Notes: generated by a model from the letters alone, not told the origin. A DNA stretch of 64,000 nt from Trueperella bonasi (GCF_030811535.1 NZ_JAUSQX010000001.1:1674001-1738000), one strand, 5' to 3'. Positions 27,241 through 37,021 are shown, numbered from the stretch's first letter. Numbers and translations are program-made.

Positions 27241-28542
27241 ATGGCTATTGAACTCGCTTTGCACCATCCTGGCACGATCGAATTCGATGACTCCGGAATT
27301 CTTACGGAACGAACCGTGCTTCCCTGCGGTATTCGCGTGATCACTCAGTTCGTTCCGGGACAAAAGTCGGTTGCTCTTGGGCTTGGTGTCGGTGTTGGTT
27401 CGCGCGATGAAGAAGTCGGCGCCGAAGGGTCCACCCATTTTCTCGAGCACCTCATGTTTAAGGGGACCGATACTCGCAGTGCAGCGGATATTTCGGCCCT
27501 TGGGGACTATTTGGGTGGAACGCTCAACGCGGCCACTTCCCGCAAGTACACGATCTACTACGGGCGCGTATTCGAAAGCGACGTGCCGCAGTTGCTCGAC
27601 CTGCTTGTCGACATGATTGTTCGCTCGACGCTCAGACGGGAAGATATGGAGCTTGAGCGGCAAGTTATTTTGGAAGAACTGGCAGCCTCCGACGACGACG
27701 TGACATCGGTTGCCGAGTCAGAGATCCAGCTCTTGGTGATGGGGGACCATCCCAACGCGCGGCCCATCGGCGGCACCCGCCACACGGTGTCCGCTTTGGA
27801 TCACGAACACCTTCTCGATCACTATCGCGCAAATTATCATCCGGGAGAGTTGGTCGTGAGCGCCGCAGGCGCGATCAATCACGCAGAGCTTTGCGCGATG
27901 GTTAGTGCGCTGTTGGAAGCTGCGGGATGGGAACTTTCGGCACGCGTGCCGGTTCCGCGCCGGCTAGTTGCTGACATTCGGTACACCGACGGGCAGTCGG
28001 CGTTCATTGAACGTCAGGGCCGCCAGAGCGCGGTGGTCGTTGGAATGCCCGGTTTGACCCTCAAAGATGAGCGGGAATCCACGCTGATCGCGCTGGAATT
28101 GATTCTTGGTGGCGGGCAGTCTTCGCGGCTATTCAATGAGGTTCGGGAAGAGCGCGGGCTTGCCTATACGACGTACGCGTGGTCGTCGTCGCATAATGAG
28201 GGCGGTATCGTGGGGATGTCGGCTCAGTGTGCTCCCGAGGCCACCGACGAGGTTGCCCGCATCATGTCCGAATGTATTGACGATATTGCCAGTGAGGGCG
28301 TGCGAGCTGAAGAGGTGGAGACGGCTTTCCGTCGGCGTCGGACTCAGCTGATTTTTGCTTCTGAAAATAATTCGTTTAGGCGCGGGCGTCTGGCGTATGC
28401 GGAGCTCGTGCGCGGTTCGCTCAGATCGGTCGACGAGTTGGTTGCTGAGGCCCGCGAGGTAACGGCCGAAAATATTCAACAACTCGCGCAGGAGATCGCG
28501 AGCGGGCCGCGGTCGCAAATTACCGTCGGACCGGCAAACTAG
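27241..28542 (+). CDS. M16 family zinc metallopeptidase (processing-peptidase-like)
   Basis: A 433-residue protein of the pitrilysin/mitochondrial-processing-peptidase family. The inverted zinc motif HFLEH occurs in STHFLEHLMFKGT around residues 66-70, and the second glutamate is likely in the ELERQVILEELAASDD helix. The C-terminal half has the matching inactive fold (ILGGGQSSRLFNEVREERGLAYTTYAW). One such gene lies beside pnp and dapB in many actinobacteria. Substrates are unknown. It probably shares a message with dapB, 13 nt downstream. Confidence 0.9.
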   Translation: MAIELALHHPGTIEFDDSGILTERTVLPCGIRVITQFVPGQKSVALGLGVGVGSRDEEVGAEGSTHFLEHLMFKGTDTRSAADISALGDYLGGTLNAATSRKYTIYYGRVFESDVPQLLDLLVDMIVRSTLRREDMELERQVILEELAASDDDVTSVAESEIQLLVMGDHPNARPIGGTRHTVSALDHEHLLDHYRANYHPGELVVSAAGAINHAELCAMVSALLEAAGWELSARVPVPRRLVADIRYTDGQSAFIERQGRQSAVVVGMPGLTLKDERESTLIALELILGGGQSSRLFNEVREERGLAYTTYAWSSSHNEGGIVGMSAQCAPEATDEVARIMSECIDDIASEGVRAEEVETAFRRRRTQLIFASENNSFRRGRLAYAELVRGSLRSVDELVAEAREVTAENIQQLAQEIASGPRSQITVGPAN

Positions 28543-28555
28543 GATTGGAAGTGAC

Positions 28556-29290
28556 ATGAAAGTAGCAGTTGTTGGAGCGGCGGGCCGGATGGGCCAGTCT
28601 GTATGTGAAGCAATCGAGGCGGCGAAGGATCTCGAGTTGGTGGCTCGCCTAGATGAAGGTGATGCCATTTCTTCGGACACGTTGGCTAGCGCCGAAGTGG
28701 CCGTTGAGTTCACCGTGCCAAGTGCCACCGATGCGAACGTGCACGCGATTCTCGATGCCGGCGCACACGCCGTCGTTGGGACAACCGGCTGGAGCGATGA
28801 GCGGCTTGAAAAGGTGGCTGAGCACGCCAATCAGGCCGGAAAGAACGTCGTGATTGCGCCGAACTATGCGCTGTCGGCGGTATTGGCGATGTCTTTTGCC
28901 GAGAAGGCGGCGGCGATGTTCGAATCCGTTGAGGTCATCGAATTGCACCACCCGGATAAGGTGGACGCCCCCTCGGGCACAGCGACGACGACGGCCCGCC
29001 GGATCGGCGAGGTCCGGGCAGAGGCGGGACTTTCTAGCCCGGATGCCACTCAGACGGACCCGCACGGTTCACGCGGCGCAGTGATCGACGGGGTCAACGT
29101 GCACGCTGTGCGGCTGCGCGGCCTGTACGCACACGAGGAAATCTTGTTTGGCAACCCCGGCGAGCAGCTGACGATTCGCCAAGATTCCTTCGGTCGGGAT
29201 TCCTTTATGCCAGGAGTTTTGCTCGCGGTTCGCAAGGTTGGATCACGCCCGGGCCTGACCTACGGACTGGAACCGTTACTCGACATGTAG
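28556..29290 (+). CDS. dapB: 4-hydroxy-tetrahydrodipicolinate reductase
   Basis: DapB reduces the product of DapA on the way to diaminopimelate and lysine, needed for peptidoglycan. The 244-residue protein has the nucleotide loop VVGAAGRMGQSV, the TTGWSDE segment, NYALSAVL and the catalytic strand ELHHPDKVDAPSGTA. A GGAAGTGAC site precedes the ATG. Its partner dapA is 4 kb downstream, separated by the SNF2 gene and a GNAT. Confidence 0.95.
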   Translation: MKVAVVGAAGRMGQSVCEAIEAAKDLELVARLDEGDAISSDTLASAEVAVEFTVPSATDANVHAILDAGAHAVVGTTGWSDERLEKVAEHANQAGKNVVIAPNYALSAVLAMSFAEKAAAMFESVEVIELHHPDKVDAPSGTATTTARRIGEVRAEAGLSSPDATQTDPHGSRGAVIDGVNVHAVRLRGLYAHEEILFGNPGEQLTIRQDSFGRDSFMPGVLLAVRKVGSRPGLTYGLEPLLDM

Positions 29291-29292
29291 GT

Positions 29293-32200
29293 GTGATGGC
29301 ACAAACTTATGGGCTTGAACGCTTTGTAGATGCCGGTTCGCTTGCGCGCGGCATGATTTATGCAGTTCAGGGTAAATCGGAAATCATCAGCCATGTCCAA
29401 GGCTGGATCGAGGCATCGACTTCCGGCTCGGGTGGAAAAATCTACCGCCAGTGGATTAACTACGAACCTGAAGGGGCGCAGCTTGTCCAGTTCTCTGGAA
29501 GCTGCACCTGCCCGGTTGGCTACAACTGCAAGCATTGCGTGTCGGCGGCCTATATTGCCCTCGACCTGCTGCCATCAAGTATAACTTCGGCCGCGAAGGT
29601 GCCCGCGCGTTCGGGTTGGAAGCGCGAGCTTGACGATGTTTTCGGCGTTCTTGAAGATGATCCCTCGCCGCTGGCGATCGCGATCGATTTTGCGCCGCCG
29701 CGGCCCGTTAACCCCGATATCCCGATCTGGAAGCAGCGTTCGGCGGGGCACTTGCATGCCTTTCCCTTGCGTATGGGCAAGCGCAGAAAGTGGGTAAAAT
29801 CGGGAATCTCGTTCGCCGCTTTGAGGCCCGGGCGGCTTTCTGGTTACGTGCCCGAACACGTGGCTGCGATTGGCGAGTTCATCGCGGCATGTGAATTGGG
29901 AGCAGGATCGAGCGTGGTGGTCGGCTCAGATTCAATCTTGCTTAACTACGTAAAATCGCCATTTGTGGGCGACCTTATGAGGAACATGATTGCGGCCGGT
30001 GTTGAGCTAGTCAACGCAAACGGCTACAAGCGTGTGGTTATCGACGATGATCCGATCATCCCGTTCATCAATCTTGCCGATCGCGGCGGCGCATTGGAAG
30101 TGGTCACTGGCATTTCGCATCCTCGGATGAGCGCGGACTATATGCTGATCGGCCAGCCGAGCCAGGCGGCCGTCTGGGATACCGATGAGCTGAGGCTCGC
30201 CTGGTTCGATCCCGTGCCCAGCGGAGAGTGGAGTAGGTTTGCCAACCGTGAGGTGACGATTCCGGCAGCGGATCGCGGCGAATTTGAACGCGACTACCTT
30301 CCGCGCCTACGTGAGTCCGCCCCGATTCTCACCGACAACTACGAGCTGCCAGCACCAGTAAAGCCACGTCTGCGGCTTACTTTAACGACGACGGCGGGTG
30401 AGCCGCATCCGAACGTGCGGGCCGTTTGGGAGTGGGCGTACGGCGATGAGCACAGTGGGCGAGTGCACCCGCTGTGGTCGACACCCGATTCGACGCGGCA
30501 GGAGGATGAAGAAAGCGAGATACTCGATCGGGCAGTAGGTACTGTGGATGAACTATGTCCAGCGATGATTGACGGAACTCTAGTAGGCACGTCGACCATC
30601 AGGGGAGAGGACTTGCTCTTGCTAACGCCATTGATTGAGCAATTGCGGGCCGAGGGCGTGGAGGTTATCGACGACGGGCCAGCCTACCACCGGGCCAATG
30701 ACGTTCAGGTGAGTCTCGACGTCGAAGAAAGCCGGGACTGGCTCGATCTGACGATGCGCGTCGTTGTTGATGGAACGCAGGTCGAAATCGCACAGCTTTT
30801 GCGGGCGCTTGCTTCCCGGCAGAACTACCTCTACATCAACGGCGCATACGTAGACCTTGACAGCGATGATCTGGCGAAACTGAAAGCCCTTATCGCCGAG
30901 GCCCGCCAGCTTGGAGATGCCCGCCGCCGCGGGCTACGCGTGCCCAAAGTGCGCCGTTCGTGGTGGGAAGAACTGCTCGACCTGGGGATCGTGGAAACAT
31001 CCCAGCATCGCTGGTTCGCAGCGGTTCGAAACGCGCCAGAACCCGGCCCGATCGAGGTACCCAAAACGCTCGAGGCGGATTTGCGGCCCTACCAGGTTGA
31101 GGGCTTCCAATGGTTGGCCCACCTGCGCCAAGCTGGCCTTGGCGGCCTCCTTGCCGACGATATGGGCCTTGGAAAGACGCTCCAAATGTTGGCGATGATT
31201 CTGCGCGACAGAGAGCAGAAGGCCGCGCACGGCGAGCCGAGCAGCCCGTGGCTCGTCGTTGCGCCGACATCTGTGGTGAGCAACTGGGTCAGTGAGGCCC
31301 GCAAGTTCACGCCGAGCCTGAACGTCGTCGGGATTGAGGCAACTGAACGGATACGCGGGCAGAGTCTCGCTGAAGTCACCGGGGGAGCCGACGTCGTCGT
31401 TACCTCGTATACGCTGATGCGCCTGGAAGCTGAGGACTACCGGCAGCTGGGGATCACCGGGCTGGTGCTGGACGAGGCACAAAACGTGAAGAACCCCAAA
31501 TCGAAAGGATTCGCGGTCGCGGCAAGTTTGGGAGCGCCGACGGTCTTCGCGGTGACGGGCACGCCGATCGAAAACAACTTGACGGAGTTGTGGGCGATGT
31601 TTGCGCTAGCGGCGCCCGGCCTGCTGGGAAGCGCAGAAAAGTTTGGTGACGCGTTCCGCAAGCCGATTGAGAAAGCGGCAGGCCTGACCGGGCCAAGATC
31701 CGAGGATGCGCGCGAACTAATGAATACCTTACGCAGGCGTATTTCGCCGTTCTTGCTTCGCCGCACAAAAGATGCTGTGGCGCTCGATCTTCCGCCCAAG
31801 CAGGAGCAGGTGCTCACCGTCGAGCTAGCCAGCGCACACCGGCGGCTTTACGATGTGCAACTTGAAAAGGAACGTCAGCGAGTGCTCGGGCTTTCTGATG
31901 AGGACCGGATCGAAATCCTGTCCGCCCTGACTCGTTTGCGCCAGTTGGCTATCGATCCACGGCTTGTCGATGAACAATCGCAGGCTCCGCCTTCGAAACT
32001 TGACGAGCTTGCCCCGCTCGTGGGCAATCTTGTTGCCGAAGGCCACACGGTTTTGGTGTTCAGCCAGTTTACGCGCTTCCTGAAACTGATCGTGCAACGC
32101 TTAGTTGCCGAGGGAATCGAGTATTTGTATCTCGATGGCAGCACGAAGAACCGTGCCGATCTGATCGAACGCTTCGGGCGGGGCGAGGCTCCCGTATTCC

Positions 32201-32493
32201 TGATTTCTTTGAAAGCCGGCGGCACGGGCTTGAATTTGACGATGGCCGACTACGCGATCCTTACCGATCCCTGGTGGAATCCGGCAGCGGAAGAGCAGGC
32301 TGTTGACCGGGCGCATCGTATCGGTCAAACCCGGCCGGTGCACGTGTACCGCATGGTCTCTCGCGGCACGATCGAGGAAAAAGTGGTGGCGTTGCAGGAC
32401 GCCAAGCGTCGCCTACTCGGCGTTATTTCTAACGACGCCGGCTCGGCAAGTTCCGGGCTTTCGGCCGCCGAGCTACGTGCCCTACTCGACTAA
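29293..32493 (+). CDS. SWIM zinc finger + SNF2 family ATPase
   Basis: A 1,066-residue protein. A SWIM zinc site (CTCPVGYNCKHC, near residue 75) is followed by a long region of unknown fold to about 600. The SNF2 motor then has ADDMGLGKTLQM (near 621), LDEAQNVKNP (the DEAH-box place reads DEAQ), SQFTRFLKLIVQ, KAGGTGLNLTMADYAI and RAHRIGQTRPVHVYR. Such bacterial proteins are DNA translocases of uncertain role, sometimes linked to repair or polymerase recycling. It starts at GTG 29293 or the next codon ATG 29296, 2-5 nt after dapB. A strong bidirectional terminator follows. Confidence 0.9.
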   Translation: MMAQTYGLERFVDAGSLARGMIYAVQGKSEIISHVQGWIEASTSGSGGKIYRQWINYEPEGAQLVQFSGSCTCPVGYNCKHCVSAAYIALDLLPSSITSAAKVPARSGWKRELDDVFGVLEDDPSPLAIAIDFAPPRPVNPDIPIWKQRSAGHLHAFPLRMGKRRKWVKSGISFAALRPGRLSGYVPEHVAAIGEFIAACELGAGSSVVVGSDSILLNYVKSPFVGDLMRNMIAAGVELVNANGYKRVVIDDDPIIPFINLADRGGALEVVTGISHPRMSADYMLIGQPSQAAVWDTDELRLAWFDPVPSGEWSRFANREVTIPAADRGEFERDYLPRLRESAPILTDNYELPAPVKPRLRLTLTTTAGEPHPNVRAVWEWAYGDEHSGRVHPLWSTPDSTRQEDEESEILDRAVGTVDELCPAMIDGTLVGTSTIRGEDLLLLTPLIEQLRAEGVEVIDDGPAYHRANDVQVSLDVEESRDWLDLTMRVVVDGTQVEIAQLLRALASRQNYLYINGAYVDLDSDDLAKLKALIAEARQLGDARRRGLRVPKVRRSWWEELLDLGIVETSQHRWFAAVRNAPEPGPIEVPKTLEADLRPYQVEGFQWLAHLRQAGLGGLLADDMGLGKTLQMLAMILRDREQKAAHGEPSSPWLVVAPTSVVSNWVSEARKFTPSLNVVGIEATERIRGQSLAEVTGGADVVVTSYTLMRLEAEDYRQLGITGLVLDEAQNVKNPKSKGFAVAASLGAPTVFAVTGTPIENNLTELWAMFALAAPGLLGSAEKFGDAFRKPIEKAAGLTGPRSEDARELMNTLRRRISPFLLRRTKDAVALDLPPKQEQVLTVELASAHRRLYDVQLEKERQRVLGLSDEDRIEILSALTRLRQLAIDPRLVDEQSQAPPSKLDELAPLVGNLVAEGHTVLVFSQFTRFLKLIVQRLVAEGIEYLYLDGSTKNRADLIERFGRGEAPVFLISLKAGGTGLNLTMADYAILTDPWWNPAAEEQAVDRAHRIGQTRPVHVYRMVSRGTIEEKVVALQDAKRRLLGVISNDAGSASSGLSAAELRALLD

Positions 32494-32614
32494 CGCCCCG
32501 TTGCTTAGTTCCTGACGGTCGAGCCTCTCACAACCAACTGAGGTTCCACAATTTCTTGGCGAATCTCGCTACGTCCTTTCTAGCATCTCGTGTACGTCCC
32601 AAACGTTAGGGGTC

Positions 32615-32655
32615 TTGGCCAAATGCGAGGGTTACTTCCCCTCGCATTTGGTCAA
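32615..32655. terminator. Bidirectional terminator, 17-bp stem
   Basis: TTGGCCAAATGCGAGGG (32615-32631) pairs with 32639-32655 with one G-U pair around a 7-nt loop. It separates the SNF2 gene from the convergent GNAT gene. U-runs are short on both sides. Confidence 0.65.
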
Positions 32656-32705
32656 AGAGCCTCGCAGGTGGGAAACGGTCCGCCGAGTGGTGGGTAAGTG
32701 CGGCG

Positions 32706-33287
32706 CTAGGCGTCGGTCAAGGTAGTCCACCACAGGTGTTCGGCCACCTCGCCATCATCAACTTTGGCGACACGCCGGATCGGCCGGGGAGCAAATCCTG
32801 AGGCGTTTAAAAAGTGCGTGAGTTGGTCGTAGCCGGCGATTACCCACATGTGAAGCTCGGTGGCATCCTCCACGGTGTCTGTGATCGCGGCCAGAAGCCG
32901 TGCTTCGTGGCCCTCGCCCGCAAATTTTAGTGGTACATGCAGGTTTGTGATCTCGTAAGCCACGCGCGGCTGGCCCGTTTCCGAGTCCAGACCGCCTTGG
33001 TCGTCGCCATCCAAAATTGCGGGCGCACTGGGCGCCACCGCAGCGAATCCGCGCACCTCGTCGTCGTTGATGGCCACCAGGATCTGATGGTTCGTCGACG
33101 GCATATTACCGATCGTCATCATCCATGTTGAGGCGAGCGTGCCAACCTCGAGCTGTGCTCGCACGGAATCTGATGCCCGCCGGTCAAGGCCTGCCGAAAT
33201 GGCTTCCATCATGGCTTGGGCCTGAATTTGGGCGATCGGTAGCGCGTCTTCGGAACGTGCCGGGCGCACGTATTGCAAGTCAGTCAT
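32706..33287 (-). CDS. GNAT-fold acetyltransferase-like protein
   Basis: A 193-residue protein. The start YVRPARSEDALPIAQIQAQA and the central strands ILVAINDDEVRGFAAVAPS and YEITNLHVPLKFAGEGHEARLLAAI look like a GNAT fold; the pyrophosphate loop would be KFAGEGHEARL, a loose match to the usual R/Q-x-x-G-x-G/A. The closing helix is FLNASGFAPRPIRRV. Substrate is unknown. It is transcribed toward the SNF2 gene and away from dapA. Confidence 0.65.
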   Translation of the reverse strand: MTDLQYVRPARSEDALPIAQIQAQAMMEAISAGLDRRASDSVRAQLEVGTLASTWMMTIGNMPSTNHQILVAINDDEVRGFAAVAPSAPAILDGDDQGGLDSETGQPRVAYEITNLHVPLKFAGEGHEARLLAAITDTVEDATELHMWVIAGYDQLTHFLNASGFAPRPIRRVAKVDDGEVAEHLWWTTLTDA

Positions 33288-33351
33288 AGATTCATTGTGT
33301 CACTGACGCGTCCGAATCTCGAAAGATCTATCTGTGATGCCCTGCAGAGGG

Positions 33352-33357
33352 TAAAGT
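33352..33357 (+). promoter_or_regulatory. -10 box TAAAGT, leaderless dapA
   Basis: The hexamer ends 6 nt before the ATG at 33364. No ribosome site is present. Confidence 0.5.
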
Positions 33358-33363
33358 GTGTGC

Positions 33364-34260
33364 ATGGCTCATTTACCTTCACGATCTTTTGGTTCCGTCT
33401 CCGTTGCGATGGTCACCCCGTTCAATCCGAACGGTTCTATCGACATTGATAGCGCGCTCAAAGTAGCGGATAAGCTCGTCAGCGACGGTTGCGATGCCCT
33501 CGTGCTTTCTGGCACTACCGGCGAATCGCCAACGACGCATCAGCCTGAAAAGAACGAGCTCGTTCGCGAAGTTAAGGCCGCGGTCGGCGAGCGCGCGATG
33601 ATCGTCGCCGGTGCAGGTTCGAATGACACCGCGCACGCAGTTCGGATCGCTAAGGGAGCTGCAGAATCGGGCGCGGACGGTCTGCTAGTTGTCTCGCCGT
33701 ATTACAACCGCCCAAGTCAAGAAGGTGTGTACCAGCACATTGTTGCGATCGCGGATTCCACAGATCTGCCGGTCATGGTGTACGACATTCCCGGACGGAC
33801 GGGGGTAGCGATCGCCGATGACACCCTCGATCGCCTCGCCGAGCACCCGCAGATCAAAGCCGTCAAGGACGCTACTGGCGACGTGCCGCAGGGCTTTGAG
33901 CGCATCACGCGAACTGGCCTGGAATACTATTCGGGCGACGACGCCCTGAATTTCGCCTGGCTCGCACACGGAGCTTCGGGTGTGGTTTCGGTGGCCGGTC
34001 ACGTGATCGCTTCCGGCTTGCGCGCGCTCGTTACAGAGGTTGATGACGGCGATCTGCCCGCAGCCCGCGCCGAATTCGCCAAGCAGGCCCCGATTATCGA
34101 CGCGATTATGGGTGGCGGTCAGGGCGCCGTGATGGCGAAGGAAGCCATGAAGCTTCTTGGAGTTATTCCATCGGCAGCCGTGCGCTTACCACTGGTGGGA
34201 GCATCCGCGGCGGAAATCGATAAGTTGCGCTCGGCTCTCCAGGCAGATGGTTACCTGTAG
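33364..34260 (+). CDS. dapA: 4-hydroxy-tetrahydrodipicolinate synthase
   Basis: DapA condenses pyruvate and aspartate semialdehyde, the first committed step to diaminopimelate. The 298-residue TIM barrel has LVLSGTTGESPTTH-type binding strand (ALVLSGTTGESPT), the tyrosine motif SPYYNRPSQEGVYQH, and the Schiff-base lysine in AVKDATGDVPQG. ATG 33364 is chosen over GTG 33358 because the -10 box ends 6 nt before it. RNase J follows under its own promoter; the dapA-rnj order is common in actinobacteria. Confidence 0.95.
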   Translation: MAHLPSRSFGSVSVAMVTPFNPNGSIDIDSALKVADKLVSDGCDALVLSGTTGESPTTHQPEKNELVREVKAAVGERAMIVAGAGSNDTAHAVRIAKGAAESGADGLLVVSPYYNRPSQEGVYQHIVAIADSTDLPVMVYDIPGRTGVAIADDTLDRLAEHPQIKAVKDATGDVPQGFERITRTGLEYYSGDDALNFAWLAHGASGVVSVAGHVIASGLRALVTEVDDGDLPAARAEFAKQAPIIDAIMGGGQGAVMAKEAMKLLGVIPSAAVRLPLVGASAAEIDKLRSALQADGYL

Positions 34261-34303
34261 CTTCGTAGTGAGCGGATAAATTAGGGCTTGGGCCAAAGCG
34301 TGA

Positions 34304-34309
34304 GATAAT
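34304..34309 (+). promoter_or_regulatory. Extended -10 box (TGA-GATAAT), leaderless rnj
   Basis: TG precedes GATAAT by one base, and the box ends 6 nt before the GTG at 34316. Confidence 0.55.
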
Positions 34310-34315
34310 GGGCGG

Positions 34316-35995
34316 GTGACTGAATCTAATCTTCCCCCGTCCATTGACAACGGTACTCTTCGAATCGTTCCACTTGGTGGCATAGAAGAGGTTGGTCGGA
34401 ATATGACCGTCTTCGAAATTGACGGTCGTATCCTGATCGTCGACTGCGGCGTCCTTTTTCCCGAGGTGATCCAGCCAGGCGTGGATCTGATCTTGCCCGA
34501 CTTTGATTATCTACAGGGCAAATTCCACCAGATCGACGGCATTGTGCTTACCCACGGGCACGAAGACCACATCGGAGCCGTTCCCTATCTACTGCGTGAA
34601 CGCAAAGATATTCCACTGATCGGATCAAAGCTCACCATCGCCCTGGTTGAAGCGAAACTCGAGGAACACAAGATCAAGCCGTATTCGCTCGTCGTAGAAG
34701 AAGGCGATGTGGAAAAGATCGGCAACTTCGAATGCGAGTTCATTGCGGTCAACCATTCGATCCCGGACGCGCTTGCCGTGGCGATTCATACGAATGCGGG
34801 AACCGTGCTACACACGGGTGATTTTAAAATGGATCAGCTGCCGCTCGACGGTCGGGTGACCGATCTGCGCGGAATGGGCCGAGTTGCCGACGACGGCGTT
34901 GACCTTCTCCTCATTGATTCTACCAATTCCGAGGTGCCCGGCTTTGTGCCTTCAGAGGTGACGATCGCTCCTGCGCTGGACGAGGCGATGGATCAGGCTC
35001 GCGGTAAGGTAATCGTGGCTTCCTTCGCCTCCCACGTCCACCGCGTTCAGTTGGTCATTGACGCCGCTGTGAAACACGATCGCAAGGTGTGTTTCGTGGG
35101 CAGGTCGATGGTACGCAACATGGGTATTGCACACGAATTAGGCTACCTGTCGATCCCCGAGGGTACTCTCGTTGAACTTGGGCAGGCAGCGAACCTACCG
35201 GACGAGGACATCGTTTACATGTCAACCGGTTCTCAGGGTGAGCCCATGGCGGCCATCTCACGGATTGCCAACGGAAATCATCGTTCGATCACCGTCGGGC
35301 CGAACGATACGGTCGTCTTCGCCTCCTCGCTCATCCCGGGCAATGAGGAATCCGTGAACCGCTTGATCAACCAGCTGACCAAGCTCGGCACGAAGGTGAT
35401 CCACTCCGGTAACGCTCACGTCCACGTCTCTGGCCACGCTTTCTCAGGGGAGATCCTCGTCCTTTATAACGTCGTCGAACCCGAATACGTTATGCCTGTA
35501 CACGGCGAGGCCCGCCACCTGGTGGCGAACGGAAAGCTTGCCGTTTCGACGGGCGTTCCAACGGAAAACGTGCTTTTGACGCGCAACGGCTCCGTGATCG
35601 ACATGGTCGACGGCGTGCCCTCGGTCGTCGGGGAAGTGCCGGTGGGATACGTGTATGTTGACGGAAGCTCGGTGGGTGAAATCACCGAAGAAGAGCTTAC
35701 CGATCGCATAACGCTAGGCGAAGAAGGATTCATCGCGATCTTCGCGGTTGTGGACACGGAAGGCCGAAAGGTGCTCTCCGGGCCGCATATTCAAGCACGA
35801 GGAATGGCAGAAGACGATGCGGTATTCGACGACATCATGCCCGACGTGCGCAAGGCCCTTGATGAGGCGGTCAGCAATCCGAAGTCGACCACCCACCAGA
35901 TGCAGCAGGCCATGCGGCGGGTGATTGGCCGATGGGTATCGCGCAAGCTACGGCGAAAGCCGATGATTATTCCGACTGTCGTCGAAGGAAGCTAG
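34316..35995 (+). CDS. rnj: Ribonuclease J
   Basis: RNase J is a metallo-beta-lactamase-fold nuclease with endonuclease and 5'-3' exonuclease activity, central to mRNA decay and rRNA maturation in Gram-positive bacteria. The 559-residue protein has GIVLTHGHEDHIGAVPYLL (zinc ligands), LHTGDFKMD, the beta-CASP region with VIVASFASHVHRVQ, and GNAHVHVSGHA. The GTG start lies right after the -10 box. PNPase at 22943 is the complementary 3'-5' nuclease. The stop overlaps the convergent dehydrogenase by 4 nt. Confidence 0.94.
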   Translation: MTESNLPPSIDNGTLRIVPLGGIEEVGRNMTVFEIDGRILIVDCGVLFPEVIQPGVDLILPDFDYLQGKFHQIDGIVLTHGHEDHIGAVPYLLRERKDIPLIGSKLTIALVEAKLEEHKIKPYSLVVEEGDVEKIGNFECEFIAVNHSIPDALAVAIHTNAGTVLHTGDFKMDQLPLDGRVTDLRGMGRVADDGVDLLLIDSTNSEVPGFVPSEVTIAPALDEAMDQARGKVIVASFASHVHRVQLVIDAAVKHDRKVCFVGRSMVRNMGIAHELGYLSIPEGTLVELGQAANLPDEDIVYMSTGSQGEPMAAISRIANGNHRSITVGPNDTVVFASSLIPGNEESVNRLINQLTKLGTKVIHSGNAHVHVSGHAFSGEILVLYNVVEPEYVMPVHGEARHLVANGKLAVSTGVPTENVLLTRNGSVIDMVDGVPSVVGEVPVGYVYVDGSSVGEITEEELTDRITLGEEGFIAIFAVVDTEGRKVLSGPHIQARGMAEDDAVFDDIMPDVRKALDEAVSNPKSTTHQMQQAMRRVIGRWVSRKLRRKPMIIPTVVEGS

Positions 35996-36894
35996 TTCAC
36001 CACGTTCTCCGGTTCATCCCCATTGGTTAGCGCGCGGATTTGGCGTTGAACAAGCGCCGTGAGCCGCGGCCATAGGGCATCGGAGTATCCGCCCATATGC
36101 GCTGAAAATAGCACGTTCGGATGGGAGTACAACGGGTGGCCTTCCGGTAGGGGTTCGGGGTCGACGACGTCGAACGCGATCTTCAGCCGGTCGGCGTGCT
36201 TGACGAGCGCATCCGTGTCAGCAACCACCCCGCGGGCCATGTTGACGATGAGGGAGCCATCCTTCATGAGGGAGAGAAACTCGTCGTCGACCATGCCGAT
36301 CGTTGACTCGGCGCTTGGGACGATGAGGATCACGATGTCCATCTGCGGTAACAGATCCTTGATCTCTTCGGTTCCATAGATGATGCCGTGTTCGTCCTCC
36401 CGGCGCGTGGTAGCTGCTCGATAAAGGTCTACCTCGAACGGTGCCAACCGCGCGGCGATGGCCTTGCCGATGCCGCCGTAACCGATAAGTAAGACCTTTT
36501 TATCAGCCAAACCGGGCGCGGTAAACGTATCCCACACACCTTCGTCTTGGGAACGCACGATCCGCTGCATCCCGCGCATCTGGCCCAAGATCAGCGCGAG
36601 CGTGAGTTCGGCTGTTGAGGTCTCGTGCACCGTCGTCGCGTTGGCAAGCGGCTTGTCGCCAATGTGTGGTGTGATGTGTTCAAAACCGATGGAAGAAGCC
36701 TGAACCAGCCGTGAATCTACCGTGCCAAGTAGCGATAGGTCGGGCTTGTCAGATATTAGTGGCAAAAGCACGAGGTCGATGAAATCTTGGGGAGCGGGCG
36801 ACTTGAGGTCCCAGTCCACGATGTCAACCTCGCACCCGCTATTTTCAACCATCTTCCGAAATGTTTCATTGGGTACACTCACTGAAATACTCAT
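35992..36894 (-). CDS. D-2-hydroxyacid dehydrogenase
   Basis: A 300-residue NAD(P)-dependent dehydrogenase. The cofactor loop is LIGYGGIGKAIAARL, with an arginine soon after (TTRRED), which may favour NADP. The catalytic arginine is in VNMARGVVAD, the glutamate in DPEPLPEGHPL and the histidine in LFSAHMGG. The N-terminal domain is shorter than in SerA and has no ACT domain. The substrate cannot be read from the sequence. It starts 6 nt after a minus-strand -10 box. Confidence 0.88.
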   Translation of the reverse strand: MSISVSVPNETFRKMVENSGCEVDIVDWDLKSPAPQDFIDLVLLPLISDKPDLSLLGTVDSRLVQASSIGFEHITPHIGDKPLANATTVHETSTAELTLALILGQMRGMQRIVRSQDEGVWDTFTAPGLADKKVLLIGYGGIGKAIAARLAPFEVDLYRAATTRREDEHGIIYGTEEIKDLLPQMDIVILIVPSAESTIGMVDDEFLSLMKDGSLIVNMARGVVADTDALVKHADRLKIAFDVVDPEPLPEGHPLYSHPNVLFSAHMGGYSDALWPRLTALVQRQIRALTNGDEPENVVN

Positions 36895-36900
36895 GAAGCT

Positions 36901-36906
36901 ATCCTA
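36901..36906 (-). promoter_or_regulatory. -10 box TAGGAT, leaderless dehydrogenase gene
   Basis: On the minus strand the hexamer ends 6 nt before the ATG at 36894. Confidence 0.45.
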
Positions 36907-37021
36907 GCGACCTAGCGCACGTGAAAAAAGCTCACATTTTCCACCACTCGGCGCGTTGGCGCACGTTGAGTGGACGTCGCGCACTAGGGTGAAACTGGAT
37001 TTTGCCCACGGAAGAGGAGAC

